Virus record (IMG/VR): IMGVR_UViG_3300036766_000358
Location: 1-44,512 of that record
Direction: 5' to 3' (one strand)
Length of the DNA stretch: 44,512 nucleotides
Source: a virus
Positions within the stretch are counted from its first letter, which is position 1. Each line of letters starts with the position of its first letter. Shown here one piece after another: positions 1 through 6,839 of this stretch. Position numbers and translations under genes: made by a program. Under the pieces are notes generated by a model. That model saw only the letters and a program-made list of their open reading frames with translations. It did not search any database and was not told the DNA's origin.

Positions 1-127
1 TATCGTTATCCGGTCCCCTCGTTCCCCCCTACCCCCGTCAAAACGTGGCGATGGCCGGCAACCCATGACCATTATAAGTGTTTACACGCATTAACATAAT
101 GAACTGATGATAAGTTCTATTATGTCG
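1..127. repeat. Terminal direct repeat, left copy
   Basis: Bases 1-127 are identical to bases 44386-44512. The sequence is non-coding except for the last codons of the terminase-small-like gene. An exact 127-base end overlap is what a de Bruijn assembler with k=127 leaves when it closes a circle. I therefore read it as a sign of a complete circular or permuted genome, not as a biological terminal repeat. Confidence 0.95.
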
Positions 128-701
128 CATGCATGTTCCCTTTATTATCAAGTACTTGCGGATTATTTGACACTTCATCGCCCCCATTATCAGGCTCCAA
201 CACTACATCTTGTACATCGTCAATACTTTGACTATCCACAATGGACGTGGTGGCGTAAGATCGCTCGGAGATGCGGGAGACCAGGGCAGTCAGATGGGCC
301 ACATTGGCGGTGGATTGACCCCGTTCCAGCCGTTCTTTATCGTAAAAAATCCCATACATTCCAGCGAGTTGGTAGGCAGATGCATCTTTTAATCTCGCAT
401 CAGTAAGGTGGGAGAGGAGCTTAAGCTGCACGCCGGCCAATATATCGGAGCGATTTTTGGCGTATAGCGATACATCTAAATCGTCTGGCATCAGTGGGCT
501 CAGGCGTTGGCTGAGGGCATGAGAGGATATGGTTACGCCGTCCTTTACCAGGTAATCTGCGATTTCCTGATAACTCAATCCCTTGAGCCGTAAATCCAGG
601 GCTTTTTGGGCTTGTGCTTGCGAGAGTTTGTATCCGCGATATTTGGAAGGTTGTTTTACGGTTGGTGCGAGTGCCGAGCCTTGCTCATCTTGGGTAGGCA
701 T
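120..701 (-). CDS. Putative terminase small subunit (HTH protein)
   Basis: A 193-residue protein with a helix-turn-helix-like segment near residues 33-50 (KALDLRLKGLSYQEIADYL) after a basic N-terminus, then a helical middle and an acidic, Asn-rich tail. On the circular map it lies upstream of an HNH gene, a 55-residue basic protein and the large terminase, the usual place for the small subunit, which recognises phage DNA. No Shine-Dalgarno precedes the ATG. A promoter-like pair (-35 at 732-737, -10 at 708-713) ends 6 nt before it, suggesting a leaderless message. The stop codon lies inside the terminal repeat. A transcription regulator is the alternative reading. Confidence 0.6.
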   Translation of the reverse strand: MPTQDEQGSALAPTVKQPSKYRGYKLSQAQAQKALDLRLKGLSYQEIADYLVKDGVTISSHALSQRLSPLMPDDLDVSLYAKNRSDILAGVQLKLLSHLTDARLKDASAYQLAGMYGIFYDKERLERGQSTANVAHLTALVSRISERSYATTSIVDSQSIDDVQDVVLEPDNGGDEVSNNPQVLDNKGNMHAT

Positions 702-707
702 ATGGAG

Positions 708-737
708 TATATATCATGGGTAAGTGCTTGGAGTCAA
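708..737 (-). promoter_or_regulatory. Leftward promoter of the terminase small gene, start codon close to +1
   Basis: On the minus strand TTGACT (732-737) and TATATA (708-713) are separated by 18 nt. The ATG at 701 begins 6 nt after the -10 box and there is no Shine-Dalgarno. This is consistent with a leaderless transcript. Confidence 0.45.
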
Positions 738-1053
738 GGGCCGGGAGGATGCGGCCTACGCGCTACGCTGAGGGCCGGGGAATTACAGGAGGGGCAAGGT
801 AAACTCCCCCCCCTACCCCCCTCTTATGATAAGGGGATTCTTCCGGTCCAGGTCAGTCCCCTGCGGCTCCTTCCGTTCCGGGGGCTCTGAGGTTTATATG
901 TCCTGGGCTCTGCGCCCCAGGACGACCCGCTTTCCCTGGTGGAGATATGTCGATATATCTACCAGATCATTTTCGGCATGTCAAGTAAATTTATTTTCAC
1001 ATTTGATATCAATAACTTACCATGCTTTTACCCACCAACACCCAAAATAAGGC

Positions 1054-1082
1054 TTGACATTATATTATTATCATAGTATAAT
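1054..1082 (+). promoter_or_regulatory. Consensus sigma70-type promoter, rightward
   Basis: TTGACA (1054-1059), a 17-nt AT-rich spacer and TATAAT (1077-1082) match the bacterial sigma70 consensus exactly. It drives the five-gene rightward operon whose first gene starts at 1134 behind a strong ribosome binding site. Confidence 0.85.
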
Positions 1083-1133
1083 CCATACATAAGCTCGATC
1101 ATGGGGATCGGGCGGGAAGAGGAGGATAAGGAA

Positions 1134-1331
1134 ATGAATATACAGGACATGATACAGGTAGGCGTAAAACGCCGCGGAGATACGTATCAAGGCTTCTTGG
1201 AAGTGAAACACCCAGACTTGAATAAGAAATGGACTAAAATCATTTCCGTATGTCGTATTTGTTATGACCATGCCCTGCAAGATGCAGAAAAGCTCAAACA
1301 GGACTATGTTGACATAAATCAACTTCCGTAG
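1134..1331 (+). CDS. Small protein, first gene of the rightward operon
   Basis: A 65-residue hypothetical protein. I chose the ATG at 1134 because GAGGAGGATAAGGAA precedes it at good spacing. An upstream in-frame ATG at 1101 has no ribosome binding site and would read through that purine-rich signal. The protein is mixed-charge with aromatic residues in the middle (GDTYQGFLEV) and two cysteines near residues 43-46. It resembles small early phage proteins only in kind and I do not recognise it. Driven by the consensus promoter at 1054-1082, it may act early in host takeover, which is inference from position only. Confidence 0.65.
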   Translation: MNIQDMIQVGVKRRGDTYQGFLEVKHPDLNKKWTKIISVCRICYDHALQDAEKLKQDYVDINQLP

Positions 1332-1349
1332 AAGGAAGGGAGAAACCAC

Positions 1350-1496
1350 GTGACACTAAAATGCAAAAAATGCGGCCATCAGTGGCAGAGCCGCGTGAAG
1401 GTCCCGGTCGAATGCCCCCGCTGCAAGAGTTACAATTACAAGGAGTATGCTGAGGTCGCAAAGGAAGGAAAGGAGAAAAATAATGAAATTTGTTGA
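1350..1496 (+). CDS. 48-residue zinc-ribbon protein
   Basis: GTG start at 1350 preceded by GGAAGGGAG. The product has a clear two-knuckle zinc ribbon, CKKC at residues 5-8 and CPRC at 22-25, followed by a charged Lys/Glu tail. Its stop overlaps the next gene by 14 nt, typical of a compact operon. Such ribbons bind nucleic acid or partner proteins, but the target cannot be inferred here. Confidence 0.7.
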   Translation: MTLKCKKCGHQWQSRVKVPVECPRCKSYNYKEYAEVAKEGKEKNNEIC

Positions 1497-1698
1497 ATGG
1501 TTTGAGAAACAGCACGGACAACGATTGATATATAAATCTCCACCTTTTTTGGCCGCAGATGACAATGAATTACGCCACATGTGCGACATTGGGAATATGG
1601 CAAAGCTGGAATTGGAGAGGCGGGTACTGTATGATCGGCGGTGGGATAGCGCTCTGTGGGCCTGGCAAGCGACAACAGAGGTCATCACCCGTGATTAA
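1483..1698 (+). CDS. Hypothetical 71-residue protein
   Basis: ATG at 1483 sits behind AAGGAAAGGAG, a strong ribosome binding site, so I prefer it to the in-frame start at 1447. The product is predicted helical and Trp/Arg-rich (MKFVEWFEKQHGQRLIYKSP and a C-terminal WALWAWQATTEV-type segment). No family is recognised. It overlaps the preceding and following small genes, so it is the middle gene of the rightward operon. Confidence 0.65.
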   Translation: MKFVEWFEKQHGQRLIYKSPPFLAADDNELRHMCDIGNMAKLELERRVLYDRRWDSALWAWQATTEVITRD

Positions 1699-1804
1699 CT
1701 CAGCCCTCAAACAGGCGAATGAGGCCATCGATAGGGCGAACGCGGCCATCCTAAAAGCCCAGGCCGCATTACAGAAAATCTTGAAAGGAGTACCAAAACC
1801 ATGA
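1691..1804 (+). CDS. 37-residue helical peptide
   Basis: GTG at 1691 lies inside the end of the preceding gene (8-nt overlap), with GAGG about 9 nt upstream. The product is an alanine-rich amphipathic helix (KQANEAIDRANAAILKAQ) of coiled-coil character with a short Pro-Lys tail. It ends in an ATGA overlap with the next gene, suggesting translational coupling. It is too short for family assignment. Confidence 0.5.
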   Translation: MINSALKQANEAIDRANAAILKAQAALQKILKGVPKP

Positions 1805-1944
1805 AAACAGAACGACACCTGCAAACCTGCTCCTGCCGGCAATGCCAAGAAATGGAACTGTCCGACGTCGTTATGGGCCTATCCGTGGCCGGGGGCGGTG
1901 GAGCGATTATATGGCTCTGCCTGATTCTCCTATTTTCACTGTAG
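1801..1944 (+). CDS. 47-residue single-pass membrane protein
   Basis: The ATG at 1801 overlaps the preceding stop (ATGA). The N-terminus carries a CSCRQC cluster, followed by one hydrophobic helix (VMGLSVAGGGGAIIWLCLIL) that ends at the C-terminus. It is probably an inner-membrane miniprotein and function is unknown. Its 3' end overlaps the convergent minus-strand gene by 38 bp. Confidence 0.55.
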   Translation: MKTERHLQTCSCRQCQEMELSDVVMGLSVAGGGGAIIWLCLILLFSL

Positions 1945-2131
1945 GCTTCCGTCGGGGTGCCCGAGACTTGACCACTATCTCCACGTTCAGGTCGGGGCAC
2001 CCTTCCGGGCACACCAGCGCGATGGAATCCCCTACCCGAAAAATCTCCAGATCGTTCGCCATGACCTGCCCCGGATACACGATTTTCCGTCGATAATTGT
2101 GCTTGCATCCCACTAAAACCTGTCCTTCCAT
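1907..2131 (-). CDS. Hypothetical 74-residue protein, last early leftward gene
   Basis: Starts at MEGQVLVGCKHNYRR (ATG at 2131, GGGGTC upstream). An upstream in-frame ATG at 2203 would add 24 poorly conserved-looking residues. The body looks like a small beta-rich domain (IVYPGQVMANDLEIFRVGDS, then VEIVVKSRAP) with a basic C-terminus. Its 3' end overlaps the convergent rightward operon. About 200 nt without a convincing gene precede it. Function unknown. Confidence 0.55.
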   Translation of the reverse strand: MEGQVLVGCKHNYRRKIVYPGQVMANDLEIFRVGDSIALVCPEGCPDLNVEIVVKSRAPRRKPTVKIGESGRAI

Positions 2132-2330
2132 GTCGTGACCCCACTTTATTGTTGATAAGTGCCTTCCCGGTGCCTTGCCAGCTCCCACAATGGCATATCG
2201 CAACCATGGAGCCCGTATTACCCTATATTTTATTGGGGTGAGTGGCTAAAGTAGGACCCATGGTATTAAAACGACACTATAAGCGGAAATTTGCCACGTT
2301 CCGTTCGCCAGGCAAGCTTTTTTGCCGGCA

Positions 2331-2516
2331 TCAGAACCCACAATTACCATTCCGTGACCTCGATGAGTCCGAAACATGCCCATTTCCGATCCGTGTTTCC
2401 GGCCTTTCGATCTCGCGGAGCTGATCTGCCAGGTCCGCAATTAAATCCGTGATCCCGGCCCGCGCCTTCACCAGGGCGTCTATTTTCGCCTGGATACACT
2501 GTTTTTCGTAGGTCAT
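2331..2516 (-). CDS. Small coiled-coil protein
   Basis: A 61-residue protein overlapping the end of the preceding gene by an ATGA junction. Residues 8-40 form an amphipathic heptad-like helix (AKIDALVKARAGITDLIADL), followed by a polar tail. It is probably a helical adaptor. Unknown function. Confidence 0.6.
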   Translation of the reverse strand: MTYEKQCIQAKIDALVKARAGITDLIADLADQLREIERPETRIGNGHVSDSSRSRNGNCGF

Positions 2517-3022
2517 GGCGTCCTCTCCCTTTCCAATTCCTTGATCGACTCCGAAAACCCGAGTCCTGGGTAGTCCCGATCCAAGACCCGGAGGTCATCG
2601 ATATATTCGAGGGCCGTGATCTTCCGCTCGACGCGCCGCATAATCAGGTCGATGCACCGCTTCGCCAACATGGGATCGTGGGCGTCGATCTCGGGATCCC
2701 GGCGCACGAGCTTCGTGGAAGGCCACGGCTTCTTGAATCCCTGCACCCGCTCCCAAGTAATATCAGGATATCGAACCCAAATACTTTCCGGTGCAGACTT
2801 CTTGCGCTGTAAGATAAATTCTGAAAATTCGGCCACATTGTTCGGCACACCGGCCAACACCCGCCAATGCCACGCGCAATAATATTTTGCGGTATCGCCC
2901 CCGCCGGCAGATTGCGTCCCTAACATTTGACAGATAATATGCCCTGTGTCCCAGGAGCAGTTAGGATTCTGGTAGTGCTGCGATACCGGCGCATTTAATT
3001 TTGGATTATCGTCGCGTCTCAT
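2513..3022 (-). CDS. Conserved-looking hypothetical, replication region
   Basis: A 169-residue protein directly after the replication initiator gene (ATGA overlap), so co-translated with it. The N-terminal half has Cys/His pairs (NCSWDTGHIIC, then YYCAWHW) that might bind metal. The C-terminal half is helical and Arg/Asp-rich (AKRCIDLIMRRVERKITALE). The position suggests a helicase loader or other replication partner, but no Walker motif is visible and I do not recognise the family. Confidence 0.65.
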   Translation of the reverse strand: MRRDDNPKLNAPVSQHYQNPNCSWDTGHIICQMLGTQSAGGGDTAKYYCAWHWRVLAGVPNNVAEFSEFILQRKKSAPESIWVRYPDITWERVQGFKKPWPSTKLVRRDPEIDAHDPMLAKRCIDLIMRRVERKITALEYIDDLRVLDRDYPGLGFSESIKELERERTP

Positions 3023-3930
3023 TTTTTATCTTTCGACTCCATTTCCATTTTACGGGCCAGTGATGCCGCCAACTCCGCGGCGAAGTTGGGTCGGGGTCCC
3101 GAGGGCTCCACATAGGGCCTTGGTAACTCTTTTTGTGCGAGCATGTGCCCGTGCTCATCCTCCCACCGCTTCCCATTCAGCCATGTCGCCGGATGCGGGA
3201 TGAACTTCCCGTCGTCCCGTTGCCATTGCTCGCTTTCCTTGGCCAACCTCAACCCCGTTGCGATCTTTTCGAACAGACCATTCGAGAAATCCAATTTACC
3301 CCATACTTTTTTTGCAGCTTCCTTCCCGACCTTTCTTGGATATTCGGAATAGAAGGCATCGAAATCCCCCCTGGGGGGTATGGGGGGTATTGTTCCTGTT
3401 CCTGTTCCTGTTCCTGTTCTTGATTCGCCATAGTCTTTCGGTAAGCCTTCGCCAAAGCCTTCGCCTAAGCCTTTCGATGTTTTAGGCTCACAACACCTCT
3501 CAGAAAAGGCTTTGCCAAAGCCTTCGCCTAAGCCTTCGAGGAAGGATTTAATATGTTGATATATTTCAACTTTAAGTGAACACTCTGGTATCTCATCCCA
3601 GGCGACAGCCCAGGACTTCACAACATTGGGTGACTCCGGTGGATTATAAGAAATGGCCTTCTGAATCCACATAATTCTCGCTGTGTGGTCCACTTTTATC
3701 ATGTCATGTCGTTGAATTTCGCAGAGAGCACGCCTAAAATCTCTCAAATTCCACTCGATGCCCTCTGAAATTGCAGCCTCACCGAAGGGAATTATGCCGG
3801 GAATGTTGGTCGTGAATGGTCCGGTTAATAGGTACTGCCAGAGAGATTGTGCGTTCGGTTTTGGGCGGGATAAGGACTTGAATTTTGAGTCGCCCCACAT
3901 ACGGACATCAATCTTTCGATAGCGGGCCAT
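3019..3930 (-). CDS. Phage replication initiator / replisome organiser
   Basis: A 303-residue protein of the DnaD/phage-O-like type. Residues 1-120 (KIDVRMWGDSKFKSL onward) look like a winged-helix DNA-binding domain. A flexible Gly-rich linker follows, with a repeated GLGEGFG motif, a Gly-Thr dipeptide run and PPIPPRG. The C-terminal module has FYSEYPRKVGKEAAKKVW and FIPHPATWLNGKRWEDE, a signature common in phage replication proteins. With no phage polymerase or helicase here, it probably recruits the host replisome. Its leader contains a terminator-like hairpin (3940-4034). Confidence 0.8.
   Translation of the reverse strand: MARYRKIDVRMWGDSKFKSLSRPKPNAQSLWQYLLTGPFTTNIPGIIPFGEAAISEGIEWNLRDFRRALCEIQRHDMIKVDHTARIMWIQKAISYNPPESPNVVKSWAVAWDEIPECSLKVEIYQHIKSFLEGLGEGFGKAFSERCCEPKTSKGLGEGFGEGLPKDYGESRTGTGTGTGTIPPIPPRGDFDAFYSEYPRKVGKEAAKKVWGKLDFSNGLFEKIATGLRLAKESEQWQRDDGKFIPHPATWLNGKRWEDEHGHMLAQKELPRPYVEPSGPRPNFAAELAASLARKMEMESKDKK
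3391..3420 (-). repeat. Hexanucleotide repeat (GGAACA), 5 units, in the replication gene
   Basis: Five head-to-tail copies of TGTTCC on the plus strand, the last imperfect, encode alternating Gly-Thr in the interdomain linker. Loss or gain of a unit keeps the frame, so linker length can drift by slippage. G and C homopolymers flank it (3366-3389). Confidence 0.9.
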
Positions 3931-3939
3931 TTCTACCTC

Positions 3940-4034
3940 GGGGAAATAAAAAGCCCCAGAGGGAAGCGAGAGAGCGGAGGGAATTGCCGGCCCGAAGGAA
4001 GAACAAAACCCACTCTCGCCCCTTTCTGGGGCTT
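3940..4034 (-). terminator. Terminator/attenuator-like hairpin in the replication-gene leader
   Basis: On the minus strand AAGCCCCAGA and its complement (4025-4034 with 3951-3960), plus CTCTCGC with GCGAGAG (4013-4019 with 3966-3972), form a long stem with a 40-nt loop, followed at once by TTTTTATTT. This is the shape of an intrinsic terminator. It lies about 20 nt before the replication gene start and after a TTGACA promoter, so it may act as an attenuator. Confidence 0.7.
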
Positions 4035-4083
4035 CTTAAGATACCGAAATTTTAACACTTCAAGTTATCCCTCCGCACCACAC

Positions 4084-4112
4084 ACACTATCAGTACGTTT
4101 TTTCCTTGTCAA
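4084..4112 (-). promoter_or_regulatory. Candidate leftward promoter for the replication genes
   Basis: A perfect TTGACA (4107-4112), a 17-nt spacer and a weak TAGTGT -10 (4084-4089) lie in the 216-nt gap between the 4147-4371 gene and the replication gene, upstream of the hairpin at 3951-4034. Confidence 0.45.
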
Positions 4113-4146
4113 GGGGCAAGATAACCAGATACCTTCTGATCTTTCG

Positions 4147-4371
4147 TCACAATGACTCCCCCAACATCTCCTCGACCCTTTCCAGCGCCGCCAAATCCAA
4201 ACTTACAATGAAGCACGCCCTCGGCTTCCCGGATGTATAATAATACCTGGAAAAAGAGGCCCGCCAGCCCTGGGCTATGTATTCCTCAACGACGGATTCA
4301 TCGACATAGCGCACTACACGCACTACTTGAACAATACCTCTTGTTGAAGTCTTAATGCCGCTATCTGGCAA
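4147..4371 (-). CDS. Hypothetical 74-residue protein after the methylase
   Basis: TTG start at 4371 supported by GAGGAG five nt upstream, inside the end of the methylase gene (49-nt overlap in another frame). The protein is compact and mixed alpha/beta (VQVVRVVRYVDESVVEEYIA, then RACFIVSLDLAALERVEEML), without cysteines or membrane segments. Function unknown. A role alongside the methylase is possible but rests only on adjacency. Confidence 0.6.
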   Translation of the reverse strand: MPDSGIKTSTRGIVQVVRVVRYVDESVVEEYIAQGWRASFSRYYYTSGKPRACFIVSLDLAALERVEEMLGESL

Positions 4372-4934
4372 TATTTCTCCTCAATTTCGATGCCGATAGC
4401 TTTCCGACCCAAATCCTTTGCGGCCCGCAGCGTGGTCCCGGAACCCATGAATGGATCAAGAACGACGCCGGGTGCAAACTCCACACACCATTTTATCAAC
4501 TCTAAAGGCTTTTCCGTTGGATGACCGAATTTGTGTGCCGCGGCGAACCATGAGAATTTCTTGATCGGTCTATCAATATTAGTCCAGGCAAGCTCACAAT
4601 CAGACAGCGTGCCGATGATTCTCTTTTTATCCCAAACCAACCAGCCCCTCGATGGCGGTAGCTCAAAATGATTGCCACCCCAAATAATGACCGTACTCCC
4701 CATATTGATTATGGTCGGGAAAATGTCGCTGTCCGGTTTCTTGTCCCACTTTCGGAAATCGGAATACTGAGATGCGGCTCCCCATGTCCCCCCCTGCATC
4801 CGATCACCTATTCCATGCGGCGGATCTGTCACAACCATATCCACGGGCTGAAGTTCCGGCATAATCTCCCGGCAATCCCCATGATAGATCGTAATGCCGG
4901 GTTCTTCATAGTACGGTTTGATCACGGTATCCAC
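4323..4934 (-). CDS. DNA adenine/cytosine-N4 methyltransferase
   Basis: A 203-residue beta-class N6/N4 methyltransferase. Catalytic motif IV is near residues 35-40 (VTDPPHG) and the AdoMet motif I near 160-168 (DPFMGSGTT), the order expected for this class. FGHPTEKP lies between them. The catalytic tetrapeptide is DPPH, not the commoner DPPY or DPPW. It probably methylates phage DNA against host restriction, and no partner endonuclease is next to it. It overlaps neighbours on both sides. Confidence 0.9.
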   Translation of the reverse strand: MDTVIKPYYEEPGITIYHGDCREIMPELQPVDMVVTDPPHGIGDRMQGGTWGAASQYSDFRKWDKKPDSDIFPTIINMGSTVIIWGGNHFELPPSRGWLVWDKKRIIGTLSDCELAWTNIDRPIKKFSWFAAAHKFGHPTEKPLELIKWCVEFAPGVVLDPFMGSGTTLRAAKDLGRKAIGIEIEEKYCQIAALRLQQEVLFK

Positions 4935-5275
4935 ACCCTCGCCCCTACCTTCTCCAACACCGCCACCGCCTCCATATCCCCATCCCTCGCCCCCGCAATG
5001 GCCGCCCCGTACCTCCCCCGCCGCCCGTCCGGCAGTGAGACCTTACCATTCACGTTCTGGTGGACTAACCCCGACTGCCCCGACTTAGGCTTCCGGCCCG
5101 GCTTCCGGGGTGCGGCCCTGGGGGCATCGCCCCGCCGAATATTTCGGTAATGGGCCTGGGCGCACCTGTCGGTACAGAACCGGGAACGCGGGGAGTCCGC
5201 GGGGATATGGGCATCGCAGTAGGCGCAAGGATGCTCCCGCATGTCGGACTTTGCCAGCTTTTTAGCGGACATCAT
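4922..5275 (-). CDS. Zinc-binding hypothetical protein
   Basis: A 117-residue protein with an N-terminal zinc module (CAYC at residues 17-20 and FCTDRC at 34-39), then a basic Pro/Arg/Lys linker (APRKPGRKPKSGQSG) and a small alpha-helical C-terminus. The linker resembles flexible DNA-binding tails. It sits between the methylase and the 82-residue gene, with short overlaps on both sides. Exact role unknown; DNA binding is inferred. Confidence 0.65.
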   Translation of the reverse strand: MMSAKKLAKSDMREHPCAYCDAHIPADSPRSRFCTDRCAQAHYRNIRRGDAPRAAPRKPGRKPKSGQSGLVHQNVNGKVSLPDGRRGRYGAAIAGARDGDMEAVAVLEKVGARVWIP

Positions 5276-5520
5276 AACGGCAACCTCCCTTGCCCCGACT
5301 TTGCCGCAAGCACGTCACGCTTCCGGCCCCTGGAATTATTAGCTTCCCGCGCCACCCGACGCGCCTCGATGTAGTCATCACCCCGCCAGATACAATTCAG
5401 ATCGTTATCCGGGGGCATGAAATGGTTCGCCGTACCGTAGGCCCGATACGGGGATGACTCATCCGGTCGCCAGACAAAATAAGACTTCCCCTTGGCGCGT
5501 GTCCAACTCCAGTCCGTCAT
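5272..5520 (-). CDS. Hypothetical 82-residue protein
   Basis: Joined by ATGA-type overlaps to the RusA gene upstream and the zinc protein downstream. It is aromatic and basic (WSWTRAKGKSYFVWRP at the N-terminus), ending in Arg/Lys-rich sequence (RGRKRDVLAAKSGQGRLPL). No recognised domain. It is probably part of the recombination/replication operon. Confidence 0.6.
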   Translation of the reverse strand: MTDWSWTRAKGKSYFVWRPDESSPYRAYGTANHFMPPDNDLNCIWRGDDYIEARRVAREANNSRGRKRDVLAAKSGQGRLPL

Positions 5521-5909
5521 GATGACGCATCCCTCAAACTCACCACGACTCGGTCCTTCCCATCATAAAAGAGCCGGGCTCCGTCAATCCCGACGATCAG
5601 ATTATCATTCTCAATGATCCTCGCTGATTGCAACGCGTCCGAGATCGCCTTACAGAGATTGTCCAGGTCACAACGCCGCCTGGTGGATCTATGAACATTG
5701 AACGATAGGATACACGGCGTGGTAATCGCCTCGTACAGGTATTGCTTGTTCGCCTCTTGCCGGAAGCACCAGGCCAACGACTCCCGGTTCTTGAGATATC
5801 GTTGCGCCCGCTTCGTGAACCGGCCCGGTCCGGTCATCCTTTGATAGGGGATTAAGGCGAAGCCCTCAATGTAGGCATCAAAAAGGATCTGAATGGGGCG
5901 CTCTTTCAC
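5517..5909 (-). CDS. rusA: RusA-family Holliday junction resolvase
   Basis: A 130-residue protein with the RusA signature CDLDNLCKAISDAL (Asp81 and Asp83) and NDNLIVGID (Asp102), the acidic residues that bind the catalytic magnesium ions. RusA dimers cut four-way DNA junctions symmetrically, resolving recombination and replication intermediates before packaging. Its place in an operon with a methylase, a replication initiator and an annealing-protein candidate fits phage recombination-dependent replication. Confidence 0.85.
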   Translation of the reverse strand: MKERPIQILFDAYIEGFALIPYQRMTGPGRFTKRAQRYLKNRESLAWCFRQEANKQYLYEAITTPCILSFNVHRSTRRRCDLDNLCKAISDALQSARIIENDNLIVGIDGARLFYDGKDRVVVSLRDASS

Positions 5910-6127
5910 TCATCCACCTCAAAGGGTTCCGATTCGACGAGGATCGGCTGTCCAATTCGTTCGCCGCCCATAGTTTCAAAATGACCAGTCGTCAACGTCC
6001 ACATCTTGACGGGCCCATCTTTATACCTACAAAACTGCACCCATCGCTTCTCCGTCCGCATTATTTTCTTCTTCGGGCTATGTGGGGGAGTTATGGTGAA
6101 TTCATCCCAATAGACAACAGGAAACAT
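5906..6127 (-). CDS. Hypothetical 73-residue protein upstream of rusA
   Basis: Overlaps the rusA start by 4 nt. It is predicted beta-rich and basic in the middle (HSPKKKIMRTEKRWVQF), with an acidic C-terminus (VESEPFEVDE). The ATG at 6127 has no strong Shine-Dalgarno. The frame is open a little further upstream without a better start. No family recognised. Confidence 0.5.
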   Translation of the reverse strand: MFPVVYWDEFTITPPHSPKKKIMRTEKRWVQFCRYKDGPVKMWTLTTGHFETMGGERIGQPILVESEPFEVDE

Positions 6128-6172
6128 GTCCGCTGCATGGGTCTTACCTGTGTTGGTACCTATTATCGTCGG

Positions 6173-6352
6173 TCATTTCTCCTCCATATGCACAAATTTT
6201 ATAAACATCTTTGTTGTAGTTTCTTCGTCTTTTATCCCACAGTCAAAACAGATAAGCTCGCTGTGCTTACCGTAAGGCCGTAGCTCTTTTTGTTCTCCGC
6301 AAAAAGTACACCTTAATTTCCCTTCTGCCTTTATAAAGCCAGGCCCGCTCAC
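6173..6352 (-). CDS. 59-residue zinc-ribbon protein
   Basis: GTG at 6352 overlaps the preceding stop (GTGA) with GGAGAA just upstream. Two CxxC knuckles (CTFC at residues 15-18 and CFDC at 35-38) are separated by 16 residues, a typical treble-clef or zinc-ribbon spacing. The tail is acidic (HMEEK). A short gap of 45 nt separates it from the next gene. Function unknown. Confidence 0.65.
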   Translation of the reverse strand: MSGPGFIKAEGKLRCTFCGEQKELRPYGKHSELICFDCGIKDEETTTKMFIKFVHMEEK

Positions 6353-6555
6353 TTCTCCTCTCCACCGGCAAACCCACGGCCCATCTCCTCCGTGCTTTCT
6401 ACTCTCACTTCAAACATCTTGTCGTAGCCAGATGTCGTTGCGACAACAGATATAACTTTTGGAACGTGCTTTGGCATCATTACTGATTCGAGCCAGTATT
6501 GTATAGCCATTACCATGGTGGCCTGATTAAGCTCTAATGTGTTGTTCCCGATCAT
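6349..6555 (-). CDS. Hypothetical 68-residue protein
   Basis: I place the start at the ATG of MIGNNTLELNQ (6555), after AAAGGGGGAG. An in-frame GTG 15 nt upstream lacks a ribosome binding site. The N-terminal half is an amphipathic helix (MVMAIQYWLESVMMP), the second half beta-like (VISVVATTSGYDKMFEVRV). No recognised family. Confidence 0.55.
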   Translation of the reverse strand: MIGNNTLELNQATMVMAIQYWLESVMMPKHVPKVISVVATTSGYDKMFEVRVESTEEMGRGFAGGEEK

Positions 6556-6599
6556 ATCTCCCCCTTTCACCTATTCTACAGCAACCCTTTGGTCGGTCA

Positions 6600-6839
6600 T
6601 TAGTCCTCCTCCGGATCTGGCCAACACCGTAAATCCTCATTCATAGCCACCAACTCCTCAATCCTTTTCTGCTGCCGTTCCATCTCGGTGATGGCCCAGG
6701 GCAAATAAACGAGAGCATGATTATAAAATATTTTACCTTCGTCTGAAAGTTGATAGTCCAAATCTTCCGAAACTATTTCGCGATCTTCCACGGCAATAAA
6801 GTTACACAACGCTTTCATCTTCTGGATGTCGAATATCAT
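6600..6839 (-). CDS. Hypothetical 79-residue protein
   Basis: Starts at an ATGA overlap with the membrane protein gene upstream. Acidic, helical protein with an aromatic stretch (IFYNHALVYLPWAITEMERQ) and a C-terminal coiled-coil-like helix. A 28-nt gap follows. Function unknown. Confidence 0.55.
   Translation of the reverse strand: MIFDIQKMKALCNFIAVEDREIVSEDLDYQLSDEGKIFYNHALVYLPWAITEMERQQKRIEELVAMNEDLRCWPDPEED

Larger units (their letters stand above)
702..1133. other. Intergenic control region between divergent units
   Basis: No convincing gene is present. It holds the leftward promoter of the terminase-small-like gene (708-737), a GC-rich stretch, a 9-bp hairpin at 900-923 (GTCCTGGGC pairing with GCCCAGGAC with one bulged C, no T-tract), a weaker leftward TTGACA (979-984; -10 TAGATA at 956-961), a perfect TTGATATCAA palindrome (1003-1012) that could be an operator, and the near-consensus rightward promoter at 1054-1082. 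Confidence 0.6.

Noticed and set aside
1-127. Biological direct terminal repeat
   Set aside because: The exact length of 127 matches an assembly k-mer overlap. Without read depth an artefact of circularity is the simpler explanation.
2246-2350. 34-codon minus-strand frame after the small coiled-coil gene
   Set aside because: It has a plausible GAGG and overlap but no recognisable features; evidence is too thin.
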